The position numbers were made by a program, and so were the translations under genes. DNA of 64,000 bases from Streptomyces longhuiensis. Lineage in GTDB: Bacteria; Actinomycetota; Actinomycetes; Streptomycetales; Streptomycetaceae. The notes under the pieces were generated by a model that had not been told where the DNA came from, did not search any database, and saw nothing but the letters and a program-made list of their open reading frames with translations. Every line of letters begins with the position of its first letter. The stretch's first letter is position 1. Where the stretch lies: NCBI RefSeq assembly GCF_020616555.1, contig NZ_CP085174.1:138016-202015 (forward strand), written 5' to 3'. Shown one piece after another: positions 40,646 to 49,437 of the stretch.

Positions 40646-41793
40646 CCGTGAACCCTCCTGGCAATGGAGCGCAGGACGTTCGCCTGCTCACAGTCCGGCT
40701 CGTAGGCCAGCAGCGGCTCTTTGCGCCGTACCGCTTCCCGTTGTTCCTTGAGCTCCGGGACGATGCCGAGTACGGGCTCTTCCATGCTCTGCCAGGAGGC
40801 GAGGGAGGACGTGGCGATGTACCCGTTCCGAGCGTCGTAGAGGTTGACGACGAAGCCCAGGGTGTCGATCTGCACCTTCAGGTCCTCGCACAGATCTTCC
40901 ATCTGGTCGGCGAGCATGTCGTAGGCGTCGCCGGAGGTGTCCTCGGCCTGGACGGGGATGACGATCCCGGACTGGCCCGGCTCCTCGCCCTCGCGGGTGC
41001 GGCCGTAGTACAACGCCGTGTCCATGGTGTAGCCCAGGCTCGGGGGACAGTCGACGACGATGAAGTCGAACTCCTGCTCCAGGTCAGCCAGGACACGCTC
41101 GAGAGCGGTCTCTTTGATCCGGACGGCGCGGGTGGTGGCGAGTTTCGCGTCGAGCAGGAACGCGTCCTTGCAGGCGGGCAGCAGCCAGAGGTGGTCTTCG
41201 AAGTCGCCGCCCTTTATCGGGACGAGCAGAGCCTGAAGGTCACCTTCGGCGTCGGCCAACATGTGCTTGGCCAGGCTGGCCGACTCGATGTCGAGCATCT
41301 CGTAGCCGAGCTGCCGCGTCAGGTGACCCTGCGGGTCAAAGTCGATGAGGAGAGTGCGCTTGCCCGTCTCCGCCAATGCCTGAGCGACGCCGGCCGACAC
41401 CGACGTCTTACCCACACCGCCCTTCTGGTTCCCGAACACGATGCGGCGCGCGCCGGTAGTGCGCGGGGGAGCAGGGCGCAGAGAGGGGTGCGCGTCGAGC
41501 CAGAAGCGGATCGACTGGGCTACCCCTTGGTTGTAGGAGATCTTGCGAGGCTTGCAGGCCAGCTTCAGCTTCTCGTACAGCCCTGTCGGCAGATACGTCG
41601 AGAAGGAGGAGCCGCCACTGGTGTCGACGTCCGGATGAGACTTCAAGTCCATCCAGGCCGTTACGCCTTCAGTCACGGCGTCCTGGATGTCGACGCCCAA
41701 CTCTGCGGCGCGCACCTTGAGTTCACGGCGAAGATCCGGCGGCAGCTTAGCGACTACCTTTTCGCGATCTTCCGAGCTGTATGGAGCGGTCAT
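40642..41793 (-). CDS. parA: ParA partition ATPase with N-terminal DNA-binding extension
   Basis: 383 aa, ATG 41793. The ~110-residue N-terminal extension reads as two ribbon-helix-helix-like units (AKLPPDLRRELKVRAAELGV and STYLPTGLYEKLKLACKPRK), so it probably autorepresses the operon as in type Ia ParA. The deviant Walker A is FGNQKGGVGKTSVSAGVAQ (~120-138); Walker A' LLIDFDPQGHLT and Walker B FIVVDCPPSLG follow. It hydrolyses ATP on nucleoid DNA to position ParB-parS complexes. The gene is first in the parAB operon. The ~200 bases upstream (to 41994) hold its promoter and that of the divergent nuclease pair. Confidence 0.94.
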   Translation of the reverse strand: MTAPYSSEDREKVVAKLPPDLRRELKVRAAELGVDIQDAVTEGVTAWMDLKSHPDVDTSGGSSFSTYLPTGLYEKLKLACKPRKISYNQGVAQSIRFWLDAHPSLRPAPPRTTGARRIVFGNQKGGVGKTSVSAGVAQALAETGKRTLLIDFDPQGHLTRQLGYEMLDIESASLAKHMLADAEGDLQALLVPIKGGDFEDHLWLLPACKDAFLLDAKLATTRAVRIKETALERVLADLEQEFDFIVVDCPPSLGYTMDTALYYGRTREGEEPGQSGIVIPVQAEDTSGDAYDMLADQMEDLCEDLKVQIDTLGFVVNLYDARNGYIATSSLASWQSMEEPVLGIVPELKEQREAVRRKEPLLAYEPDCEQANVLRSIARRVHG

Positions 41794-41994
41794 GGCGCTA
41801 CCTTAGTACCGTCGAGCGCCTCGCGTGCTGACTCTCAACACGTGTCGTCCAACTGTCCCCAAGCAGAAGTGCGCACCACTTGCGCCCCGTTCGCACGGCA
41901 ACGCGACCGCGTGCCCGTAGGACAACGGGACCGGGAACAGGGCGGAACCCGGAGCGCGTTCTCCCATGTCAGAGGCACTGTGTAACCTCACGCG

Positions 41995-42942
41995 GTGATC
42001 ATTGACCGTAATGCGAGTGTTGCCCCGCACCGCTTCGAAAGTCCCTGGCTGCGCCGCACGATCGGCAAACGCATAGGCAGGGCAGACCGTGACGACATGC
42101 TGCGCGCGCTTCTCGTCGTGAGCGAGGTGCGCATAGCCGACCGCATCACAGCTGCTTGGCGCGAACTCCACGAAGCCCTCGACAGAGAAATCCACGAGGC
42201 TGAACGGAGGCGCGACCGATTGCACTGGAGGCAAAGCGACCAAGTAGCCGTTGCCTGCTGTCACGCTGCGCGGGAGTTGGCCGACAAGCTATGGGAAGAA
42301 CGCCAGGGAGCCAATGAAGCGCTTGCGGAGTGTAAGGACATCACTGATCGGCTCAGCTCACGCCTGGGGGTAGAACTGACGGGCGAGTCGAGCGAGGTTT
42401 CCGACACTCGTGCTGCCCTCGTTGTTCTCAACGAGGGACTGCAGCCCGCGAGACAGCGCTTCGACACACTCATCTCGAATGACCAAGAGGCGCTCCACCA
42501 CCTCGCACAGCACGAGGAACGATGGCGGCACAGTACTGATCCGGGCATCACGCTTGAACAGATCGATGGGATGGAACAGGACGCCTTTGACGACGCCATC
42601 AAGCAGGCCCTGGAACGCTCCGGCTTCCAGGCGTCATGGCGCCAGGCCAGGGTCATCGAGGTGACGGACGACGGGGAAGCCGGCCTCGTCTACTGCGCCA
42701 ACGTCAACAGACCTGCGCGAGAGGACCTGACTCAGGTTCGCGCCATCCTCACCGCGCAGCGACTGGCAAGACAGAGGGACCTTCGCAGGGTGATGGTGGT
42801 CACCAACCAGCGATTCATCTCCAGGCTGGCCAACAGGCTCATGGACAAGACGACCCCTTCGGTTGTGCTTGTACAGCGATTCGCGCTCCAGCAATGGCTC
42901 GAGTGGGGCATGCCCCTACGGGATGTACTGGCGGCCGCCTGA
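41995..42942 (+). CDS. Catalytically dead Mrr-like paralogue
   Basis: 315 aa from GTG 41995. Long helical N-terminal half (coiled-coil-like, HEALDREIHEAERRRDRLHW onward), then a C-terminal domain that parallels the next protein: EQIDGMEQDAFDDAIKQALE aligns with its EDIHAMTPSAFEQTVADLAR, and RFALQQWLEWGMPLRDVL with RLKRWATWGEPLLTLL. Where the partner has D-x13-Q-x-K, this one reads EVTDDGEAGLVYCANVN, so the nuclease triad is lost. One base overlaps the next gene (TGATG). Probably a structural or sensing partner of an active nuclease. Confidence 0.72.
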   Translation: MIIDRNASVAPHRFESPWLRRTIGKRIGRADRDDMLRALLVVSEVRIADRITAAWRELHEALDREIHEAERRRDRLHWRQSDQVAVACCHAARELADKLWEERQGANEALAECKDITDRLSSRLGVELTGESSEVSDTRAALVVLNEGLQPARQRFDTLISNDQEALHHLAQHEERWRHSTDPGITLEQIDGMEQDAFDDAIKQALERSGFQASWRQARVIEVTDDGEAGLVYCANVNRPAREDLTQVRAILTAQRLARQRDLRRVMVVTNQRFISRLANRLMDKTTPSVVLVQRFALQQWLEWGMPLRDVLAAA

Positions 42943-43931
42943 TGCACATCAACTGGGCAACCCAGGTGTCGCTTCCCCGCTACCCGGGTTCGCAACTGCC
43001 CGCGGACATACGGAGGGAGATCTCCAACGCGACGGACGACGACCTGCTCGCCGCGTACCTCCACTGGACGGAAGGCCGGATCGCGCTGGACTTCGCCATC
43101 GAAGCAGAGAGCCTCGCAGGCGAGATCAAGAGCGAACGGGACCAGCTCGACGTTCTGACGCCGCCAGCGGACACCAGGTACACCGCGCACTATCACCGCT
43201 CCCACGCGGCGCTACATGCTGCACTCAGTAAGGCAGCCCGTACCGCCGAAGGCGCCCATAAGGAGGCGCAGACCATCTGGGACCAGCTGCGCGAGCAGAC
43301 AAGCCACGACCTCACGGCCAAATACAACAGAGGAGACGGCTCCTCACCGAACGTCATGGAGCGCATCGGCGTCCTGCACGCACAGGCCAGCAACGCCGAA
43401 CAGGCAGTACAGGCCGCGCTGACTGCACACCGAGAGAAGATGCATCGCCTGGCCTTGGCAGAGGACGCGTTGGAGCGATTCCTCGACTCGCCGGACAGCA
43501 TCGGCCTGGAAGACATCCACGCCATGACGCCGTCCGCGTTTGAGCAGACAGTCGCAGACCTCGCCAGGCGAGACGGGCACCGCGTAATACGAGACCGCGG
43601 CGGTGCTCGCGATCTCGGAGCCGACGTAATCGCCGTCACCGCCGACGGCCTGCGGATCGTGTTCCAGTGCAAGCACCGCAAGGCCGGCCTCGGCAAGGTT
43701 GGGTCACCTGAAATGCAGACCTTCAACGGGACGGCCCGCCCAGAGCACAACGCCGACATCGTCGTTGCCGTGACCAACGGGGATTTCACCAAGCCTGCTT
43801 CTGAGTTCGCGTACTCACATGACATCGACCTTGTAGGTCAACAGCGGCTGAAGCGATGGGCCACCTGGGGGGAGCCCCTGCTGACGCTCCTCGAGGCAAC
43901 CCGCAAACCGCCTAGGGCCGCAGCAGCCTGA
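42942..43931 (+). CDS. Mrr-type restriction endonuclease-like protein
   Basis: 329 aa, ATG 42942 overlapping the stop of its inactive paralogue. N-terminal ~180 residues are helical and coiled-coil-like; the C-terminal domain is a PD-(D/E)xK Mrr_cat fold with FEQTVADLARRDGHRV, RDLGADVIAV (Asp228) and IVFQCKHRKAGLGKV (Gln242-x-Lys244). Mrr enzymes cut DNA, often methylated DNA. There is no methyltransferase nearby, so a modification-dependent or sensing role is more likely than classical restriction. Placement beside parAB suggests a plasmid-borne defence or competitor-exclusion pair. Confidence 0.82.
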   Translation: MHINWATQVSLPRYPGSQLPADIRREISNATDDDLLAAYLHWTEGRIALDFAIEAESLAGEIKSERDQLDVLTPPADTRYTAHYHRSHAALHAALSKAARTAEGAHKEAQTIWDQLREQTSHDLTAKYNRGDGSSPNVMERIGVLHAQASNAEQAVQAALTAHREKMHRLALAEDALERFLDSPDSIGLEDIHAMTPSAFEQTVADLARRDGHRVIRDRGGARDLGADVIAVTADGLRIVFQCKHRKAGLGKVGSPEMQTFNGTARPEHNADIVVAVTNGDFTKPASEFAYSHDIDLVGQQRLKRWATWGEPLLTLLEATRKPPRAAAA

Positions 43932-44113
43932 ACATAGGCCGGGCCGCCGCGCAGCATTTGCATGGCCCTCTGTAGGGGCCGTGAGTACGAAAGACAGTGT
44001 TCGTCAGGCGGGCGCGCGGTGACGCCGCCGGCGCCCGCCGTATGGGATCGGCCGTGAAGTTCTGGTGAACGCTCCCGCCCCGCGGGATCGGGCTTTTTCT
44101 CAGGTCAGAGCCG
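43932..44113. other. oriT?: Relaxase leader, candidate oriT
   Basis: Spacer of ~180 bases directly upstream of the relaxase gene. It contains a 9-bp inverted repeat, GGCGGGCGC (44007-44015) and GCGCCCGCC (44031-44039), and a second GC hairpin around CCCG...CGGG followed by TTTTT near 44080-44099. MobF-type origins of transfer are usually next to the relaxase gene and carry inverted repeats beside the nic site. No nic consensus is assigned. Confidence 0.4.
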
Positions 44114-46015
44114 GTGTCCGCTGTGGAAATGCTCAGTGTTGCGAAGGTGCAGAGACGGAACGCGTGGCGGTACTACGTGCGTGGAGTTGCGTTCGGAGAC
44201 GGTCGCCGTCCGGTCGGCACGGCGATGAAGGCCGCCCAGCAGCAGGCCGGGCTCCCGCCCGGGAGATGGAGAGGGCGCGGCCTGGCCGCGCTCGGGCTCA
44301 CCGAGGGCGCGGAGGTGACCGAGCGCCAGATGGAGTTGGTGTTCGGGCAGGGCCGGCACCCGGACGCCGACCTCATCGAACGCGGCCTCCTGGACGACGG
44401 CGTCGACCCGGCCACGGCACGGCTGGCCACCGTGCTCGGGCAGCCGATCGAGGAGATCGAGGCGCGCAAGCAGACCCCGCTGCTGGCGCTGGACTTCACC
44501 TTCCGCCCGCAGGCGTCCCTGATCGTGCTGTGGGCCTTGGGGGACGACCACACCCGGCAAGTCATCGAGCGGGCCCACGAGAGGGCCATCACCACCGTGC
44601 TGCGCTGGCTGGAGGATGAGGTCGCCGAGACTCGGTGGTCCTCGGGCCGCAGGCGGGCGAAGACCCCAGCCCTAGTCGTCGCGACGTGGCGGCACTTGGA
44701 CAACCGGGACGGATTCCCGCTGCTTCACGATCACTGTCTGGTCCTGAACCGAGCGCAGCGCCTGGACGACGGCGGCGAGCCGGCGTGGGGCGCACTCGAC
44801 ACCCGCCGCCTCTACCAGCACGTGGTGGCCGCCGGGACGCTCTACACCCTCACGATGACGACCGAGGTGTGCGAGGACCTGGCACTGGCGACGGCGCCCC
44901 GGGAGGTGACGCCGGGCCTGCGCCCGGTGATGGAGATAGCCGGTGTCGACCCGGAACTGATCGCCTGGTCCTCCACCCGCCGCCAGCAGATCGAGGACGC
45001 ACTGGAGGGCATCACCGACGACTACGTGAAGGACCACGGGCGGCTGCCCGGCGAGCGCGGCCGCCACGGGCTCGGCTGGTGGGCTGCGCAGAACACCCGC
45101 CGCTCCAAGAAGCATCCCAAGCCGCTCGAGCAATTGCGCGCGTGGTGGCGGGCCTCCGCGATCCTCGCATTCGGCCGCGAGATGGTGAACGGGCTGCTGG
45201 AGCGCTGCCGGACAGCCGGGGCCGCCATCCGGGCACGGGTGAGCCCGATGGTGGACACCGTCCTCGCCGCCGTCGACGTCGCCGCGATCACGTTCACCGT
45301 GCGCCGCACCTTCGCTCGCCGCCATGTCCTGGCCGAAGCGCGCCGACACCTGCTGGAGACGCTGCGAGGCCGCGCCGTTCCGACCGTCCCGCACGAACAC
45401 GCCGGGTCGCCCGGCCTGGACGACTACATCGCCGACAACGCCCTCGACCGCCACTGCCGCCAGCTCACCGTGCCCCAGGAGGGCCGGCGGATCCCGGCGC
45501 TGGACCAGCTGACCTACACCGCGGACTTCGCCTGGCCCCACCGGTGGTGGATCGCCGGTGCTGAAGGAAACCCGCCCCGGGAGTCGAGCAGGTACGAGCG
45601 GGCCCGGGTCGCGAGCCTGGCCCTGCAGAACGCGATCCACGACGCCCGCACCACACCCGCCGCCCGCGTCGACGACCACGACCAGGCGGCGGCCGCGGCG
45701 CACGCCGTCGATCACGCGGACCAGGACACGGCCCTCACTCCGGTGCAGCGGGCCGCGGCCGCTCACGCCCATCAGCAAGCCGCGATGCCCGAGGAGTACG
45801 TGCAGGGCCGTACGACCGACCCGGCGACGTGGATGCGCACACCGGAGAACCTCGACCGCTTGGCCGCCTTCACCAGAGAGGCCACCGCGCGGCGCAGCGA
45901 CATCGAGGAGCGCGAGCTCCCGGCCTCGGCCGCCGACCCGGGCCCGCACCGCGAGGAGCACGAGCTGCAGCATCGGCACCCCGGCGACGGCCCCACACCG
46001 GGCGCGCGCACGTGA
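44114..46015 (+). CDS. TrwC/MobF-like relaxase (no helicase domain)
   Basis: 633 aa from GTG 44114; GTG 44123 or ATG 44129 are alternative starts (MLSVAKVQRRN is the usual family opening). Catalytic-type Tyr pair in WRYYVRGV (Tyr20-21), LDFTFRPQASLIVLWAL matching the FDLTFSxPKS block, and the metal-binding His motif ATWRHLDNRDGFPLLHDHCL (His194, His205, His207). The C-terminal half is helical with no P-loop, so the helicase part of TrwC/TraI is absent. It should nick one strand at oriT and stay covalently bound. On a linear replicon that also has FtsK-type translocases this is unusual. Confidence 0.85.
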   Translation: MSAVEMLSVAKVQRRNAWRYYVRGVAFGDGRRPVGTAMKAAQQQAGLPPGRWRGRGLAALGLTEGAEVTERQMELVFGQGRHPDADLIERGLLDDGVDPATARLATVLGQPIEEIEARKQTPLLALDFTFRPQASLIVLWALGDDHTRQVIERAHERAITTVLRWLEDEVAETRWSSGRRRAKTPALVVATWRHLDNRDGFPLLHDHCLVLNRAQRLDDGGEPAWGALDTRRLYQHVVAAGTLYTLTMTTEVCEDLALATAPREVTPGLRPVMEIAGVDPELIAWSSTRRQQIEDALEGITDDYVKDHGRLPGERGRHGLGWWAAQNTRRSKKHPKPLEQLRAWWRASAILAFGREMVNGLLERCRTAGAAIRARVSPMVDTVLAAVDVAAITFTVRRTFARRHVLAEARRHLLETLRGRAVPTVPHEHAGSPGLDDYIADNALDRHCRQLTVPQEGRRIPALDQLTYTADFAWPHRWWIAGAEGNPPRESSRYERARVASLALQNAIHDARTTPAARVDDHDQAAAAAHAVDHADQDTALTPVQRAAAAHAHQQAAMPEEYVQGRTTDPATWMRTPENLDRLAAFTREATARRSDIEERELPASAADPGPHREEHELQHRHPGDGPTPGART

Positions 46016-46150
46016 AGGCCGGCCACTGCATCCGACGTGCACCGCGCGATGTCGTCCACTCCCGGGTGCGTACGCGCAGCACCGCACGAGGACCGCCGCG
46101 CGCTCGGCAGTCTGCCGAGGGCGCAGTGAACACGACGGGCACGGCCGCAG

Positions 46151-46372
46151 TTGGTGGGCGCGGGAGACAGTGGCAGGGGCGATGTCGTGCTCGCGGGCGG
46201 CGACATCGCGTGCGGCACGATCGTGGCCGCGACCAACGCGGTGGCCATGGCCAGCCCCGACGACCGCTGGGCCGTGGCAAGGGTGCAGGTCGGTGTCATC
46301 GCCGCGCTCGCCGGGGTGGAGATCCTCGCCCTGCGGCGCTGGCGCCGAACCGCTGGCGCCCCGGCGGCTTAA
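46151..46372 (+). CDS. Small membrane protein, 73 aa
   Basis: TTG 46151 gives a protein with hydrophobic segments GTIVAATNAVAMASPDD and VQVGVIAALAGVEILALRRW. The start is weak, with no clear ribosome site, and the gene may begin elsewhere. It lies between the relaxase and a small conserved-looking gene. Low to moderate support. Confidence 0.4.
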   Translation: MVGAGDSGRGDVVLAGGDIACGTIVAATNAVAMASPDDRWAVARVQVGVIAALAGVEILALRRWRRTAGAPAA

Positions 46373-46383
46373 GATTCTGCGAT

Positions 46384-46593
46384 GTGGCTATCGAACTCCC
46401 TGACGATCTGATCGAACTGGAACGCGCTGCCTGGACGGAGATCCAGGAGGGGCGGCTGACGGTGGCCACGGCGCTCGCTGTGCAGCAGGCCATCGGCCGG
46501 GTCCAGGAAGAGTCGGGGGAGTCGCGGTTTGACGTGGAGATGGCGTTGAAGCGGGCGGTGCGTCACCCCGAGCCTGACGCTGCGGCGGCCTGA
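46384..46593 (+). CDS. Small helical protein, 69 aa
   Basis: GTG 46384. Sequence LPDDLIELERAAWTEIQEGR, then LTVATALAVQQAIGRVQEES and RFDVEMALKRAVRHPEPDA. This pattern (A-W-x-E-I-x-E-G-R-L-T-V) is common among short Streptomyces proteins of unknown function. No obvious ribosome site before the start. Confidence 0.6.
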   Translation: MAIELPDDLIELERAAWTEIQEGRLTVATALAVQQAIGRVQEESGESRFDVEMALKRAVRHPEPDAAAA

Positions 46594-46609
46594 CGAGCCC
46601 GGGACGCAG

Positions 46610-46822
46610 CTAGGCCTCGCTGTCCGGCCAGGCCTTCAGCTCGGTCCATGTGGCGTCGGCGGCCTGCTCAGCCAGTGCGATGCGGGCGCTCGGAATGGCG
46701 CTGTAGCTGCCGATCCACGATCGGAACTTGCGCTCCGCCGTTGCGAGGTTCGACCACCGGCCATCCATGATGGTGCGGCCCGCGGTTGTCGTGAGGGTGA
46801 GGCGGTAGCGGCGGTCAACCAC
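46610..46822 (-). CDS. Small hypothetical protein, 70 aa
   Basis: GTG 46822 lies inside the 3' end of the upstream gene (8-base overlap). Beta-strand start (RRYRLTLTTTAGRTIMDGRW), then a helix (NLATAERKFRSWIGSYSAIP). A typical small plasmid protein; function unknown. Confidence 0.55.
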   Translation of the reverse strand: MVDRRYRLTLTTTAGRTIMDGRWSNLATAERKFRSWIGSYSAIPSARIALAEQAADATWTELKAWPDSEA

Positions 46823-47165
46823 GGGCGCACTCCGCCTCGGTGAGTGGGGCGGTGAGGAGCGCGGCCTCGATGCCGGCCTGCCGTACCGCGTCGCGAAGGC
46901 TGGCCAGCGCCTGAGACTCGGGCGCGCGCGCCGCGTCCGTCTTGGTAGTGGCGATCATGTGGGGCGTGCACGTGTCGATCCAGCGCGAGCCGGCCTGGGG
47001 GACGTCGACGATGCGGGTGGCCGTCGCGGGCCGGCCGCAGGCGACGCACGGCTGAGGGGTGCGGCCGACCCGGGCGAAGGCCTCCGCTCCGCTGGTCGTG
47101 GCCGGAGCAGGCGGGAGCTGGCGGGGGTCCACGTTCAAGATCCGCAGCGCGCTGCTGACGTCCAT
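46815..47165 (-). CDS. Hypothetical protein with CxxC, 116 aa
   Basis: ATG 47165 with CGGAGC upstream. Contains PQPCVACGRPATATRIVDVP, a zinc-ribbon-like C-x2-C with further Cys/His in SRWIDTCTPHMIATTK, and a helical C-terminus. It forms a two-gene operon with the 70-aa protein, divergent from the DUF6233 gene. Family not recognised. Confidence 0.6.
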   Translation of the reverse strand: MDVSSALRILNVDPRQLPPAPATTSGAEAFARVGRTPQPCVACGRPATATRIVDVPQAGSRWIDTCTPHMIATTKTDAARAPESQALASLRDAVRQAGIEAALLTAPLTEAECARG

Positions 47166-47228
47166 CGCTGCTCCGTTCTGCTCGCCCCCTGGCTGCTGTG
47201 GTCGGCGAGCAGTCATAGTATCGAACAC

Positions 47229-47567
47229 ATGAACGACTCCAGCACTCCGACACGCCTCGACATGCTGCGCTTCCTCGAGCGTGTGCAGGTCGGAGACCTG
47301 GACCGCACTCGCCGCTGGATCGCCGCCGAGGAACGCCGCGAGACAGAGCGCCAACGTGGCGCGCAGGCCCAGGCGCCGGCCCCGGACTGGCTGATCGAGA
47401 TGGGCCTGGGCGGGCGTGACCCCGTCTACGTCCACGTCGGCGGCTGCCACATGGCAGGCAAACGATCTCGCGGCGTGGAGCGGGACCAGGCGTTGCGGGC
47501 CGTGACCGAGGGCGTCGACGCCTGCCCCCACTGCCGTCCCGACACCGAGCTCGGCATTCTGGAGTAG
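47229..47567 (+). CDS. DUF6233 family protein
   Basis: 112 aa, ATG 47229. Coiled-coil N-terminus (MLRFLERVQVGDLDRTRRWI), then PDWLIEMGLGGRDPVYVHVG, GGCHMAGKRSRGVERDQAL and C-terminal CPHCRPDTELGILE. These blocks match DUF6233, a family widespread in Streptomyces, with a C/H/C-x2-C putative zinc site. Function unknown. A TATAGT-free but AT-rich spacer (CATAGTATCGAACAC) just before the ATG may be a -10 region for a nearly leaderless transcript. Confidence 0.82.
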   Translation: MNDSSTPTRLDMLRFLERVQVGDLDRTRRWIAAEERRETERQRGAQAQAPAPDWLIEMGLGGRDPVYVHVGGCHMAGKRSRGVERDQALRAVTEGVDACPHCRPDTELGILE

Positions 47568-47608
47568 GCCAGCAGGCGGCCACGGCCTGGTCGCCGCAGG
47601 CTGGCGGC

Positions 47609-48180
47609 GTGGAGTATCCCGTGGCTGTCGCGCTTGCCGAGGCCGTCCCGACGCTGCCCAAAGGACCAGGCTGGTGGTACGAGATCAAGTTCGACGGCCA
47701 CCGCACCGTCATGTGGCGTGACGCCGAGACCGTTCGGCTACAGGCCCGGTCCGGCCGGACGGTCACTTCAGCGTGGATGGATCTGGCCGTGGCCGGCATG
47801 CGCGCGTTGCGCCCTGGCACGGTCCTCGACGGCGAGGCAGTGATCTACAACGAGAACCGCATCGACTTCAGCGCTGCGCAGTCCCGCGCGAACTCAGGCC
47901 CCGTCCGAGCGCGGGAGCTCGCTGCGCTCCTCCCTGCCTCCTACGCCGTGTTCGATGTCCTCGCCCACGACGGGCAGGACGTTCGCGGGCATCCCTACAC
48001 CGAACGCCGCGCCCTGCTGCTTGATCTGCTTCACGATGTACCGCCCCCGATCCAAGCCGTCCCGGCCACCGACGATCCCGAGGTCGCGCAGCTTTGGTAC
48101 GACACGCTCCGGGACCAGGGGATCGAGGGAGTCGTGTGCAAGCGGGCTTCTTCCCCGTACCGGGCAGGGCACATCTGGCG
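47609..48180 (+). pseudogene. ATP-dependent DNA ligase, 5' part (split gene)
   Basis: GTG 47609. Adenylation domain of a plasmid/LigC-type ATP ligase: WWYEIKFDGHRTVMW (motif I, Lys of KFDG), SGRTVTSAWMDLA, VLDGEAVIYNE (motif III), YAVFDVLAHDGQDV (IIIa) and GIEGVVCKRASSPYRAGHIW (motif IV and lead to V). The sense ends at 48180; the frame then runs through foreign sequence to a stop at 48217. The continuation (KVRHSDTVDADVVGYVG) is found 4.86 kb downstream at 53038. So the gene was intact until the insertion and would have encoded about 285-290 aa. Confidence 0.85.
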
Positions 48181-48240
48181 TGTTAACTGCACCAGCCGCT
48201 CCGATCGGGGCGGCTGATCGCCGTCTAAAGGAAACTCCTG

Positions 48241-49437
48241 TTGTTAGACCTGCGTCACGAGTTGATCGAAGGCCGGGCAGATGTACCCCGTGTCGGTTCG
48301 GTCATCGAGCTGGAGACGATTCCCTGGTACGCCGCTGCCGACGCCAAGGGCACTGTCATTGCCCCCGTCGTGCCGTACCTCCGCAGCCTGATCCTGGACG
48401 ACAACCGTCCGGCAACCGCCAAGAGCTATGCCCATGACCTCCTTCGCTGGCACCGGCTGCTGTGGTTCCTGGGCATCGACTGGGACCGGGCGACCGAGGC
48501 CGAATCATCCGCCCTCGTCGGCTGGCTCCGCGTCGCCCCGAACCCCCAGCGTCACCGCCGAAGCGCCAATGCGCCGCAGCCGGGCTCGGTCAACCCGCGC
48601 ACCGGCAAGCCCTACCTCAAGGCCGGGTACGCACCTTCCACGATCAACCACTGTCTGACCGTGATCAGCGGCTTCTACGCCTACCACCGGCACTACAACC
48701 GCGGTCCGCTTCTCAACCCGGTACCGGAGTCCCGGGCACAGCGCCGGGCTCTGGCCCACCGGGCTCCGGACGGAGAGGTCCCGCAGTTCCGGCGGGCCCG
48801 GCTCCGACAGCGGGTCCGCAAGTCCGATCCCCGCTCGATTCCTGACGGGATGTGGGACGAGTTCTTCGCGGCTCTGACCTGCGACCGGGACCGGGCGGCC
48901 GTTCTGCTCTACGTCTCCAGCGGATCGCGGGCGAGCGAGCTCCTCGGCGTCACGCCCGGGGACATCAACTGGGCCAAGCAGCTGATCCGGGTCGTCACCA
49001 AGGGCACAGATGACCGCGAACCCGTCCCGGTCAGCCCGCAGGCCCTGACGGTCCTGGCGGCCTACCTCGACCACATCGGGCTGCCGCAGGCCGGCGAGCC
49101 GGTCTTTCGCACCCGCCGGGCCCCGGACCGGCCGCTGACCTACTGGGCGATGCGCCGGGTGATCCAGCGGGTCAACGACAGGCTTCGCACGAACTGGACG
49201 CTGCACGATCTGCGGCATACCGCCGCAACCCGGATGGCGAACGATCCGAACCTGACACTCTCTCAGGTCCGCGCGATCCTGCGGCACACCGATCTGGCGA
49301 CCACTGGCGACTACCTGAACACCCGGGTCGAGGACCTCTTCGACGCCCTTCAGCAGCACTACAGCCGGCCGCGCGTCGAGCGGACCATCGCACCCGGCTA
49401 CGACCCCGACGACTTCAAGGCGGTATTCGGTGGTTAA
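48241..49437 (+). CDS. Tyrosine recombinase, TnpA-like
   Basis: 398 aa, TTG 48241 with AAGGAAACTC upstream. N-terminal SAM-like core-binding domain (RPATAKSYAHDLLRWHRLLW) and C-terminal catalytic domain with the full set: Arg230 (SSGSRASELLGV), Lys254 (VVTKGTDDRE), His322-x2-Arg325 (LHDLRHTAATR), His349 (ILRHTDLATTGDYL) and nucleophile Tyr358. It should cut and rejoin DNA through a Tyr-phosphate bond. The start of the next recombinase overlaps its end by 8 bases, so the two act together, as in Tn554. Confidence 0.92.
   Translation: MLDLRHELIEGRADVPRVGSVIELETIPWYAAADAKGTVIAPVVPYLRSLILDDNRPATAKSYAHDLLRWHRLLWFLGIDWDRATEAESSALVGWLRVAPNPQRHRRSANAPQPGSVNPRTGKPYLKAGYAPSTINHCLTVISGFYAYHRHYNRGPLLNPVPESRAQRRALAHRAPDGEVPQFRRARLRQRVRKSDPRSIPDGMWDEFFAALTCDRDRAAVLLYVSSGSRASELLGVTPGDINWAKQLIRVVTKGTDDREPVPVSPQALTVLAAYLDHIGLPQAGEPVFRTRRAPDRPLTYWAMRRVIQRVNDRLRTNWTLHDLRHTAATRMANDPNLTLSQVRAILRHTDLATTGDYLNTRVEDLFDALQQHYSRPRVERTIAPGYDPDDFKAVFGG

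Noticed and set aside
41803..42264. Minus-strand ORF between parA and the nuclease pair
   Set aside because: Overlaps the 5' part of a better-supported plus-strand gene and has shadow composition.
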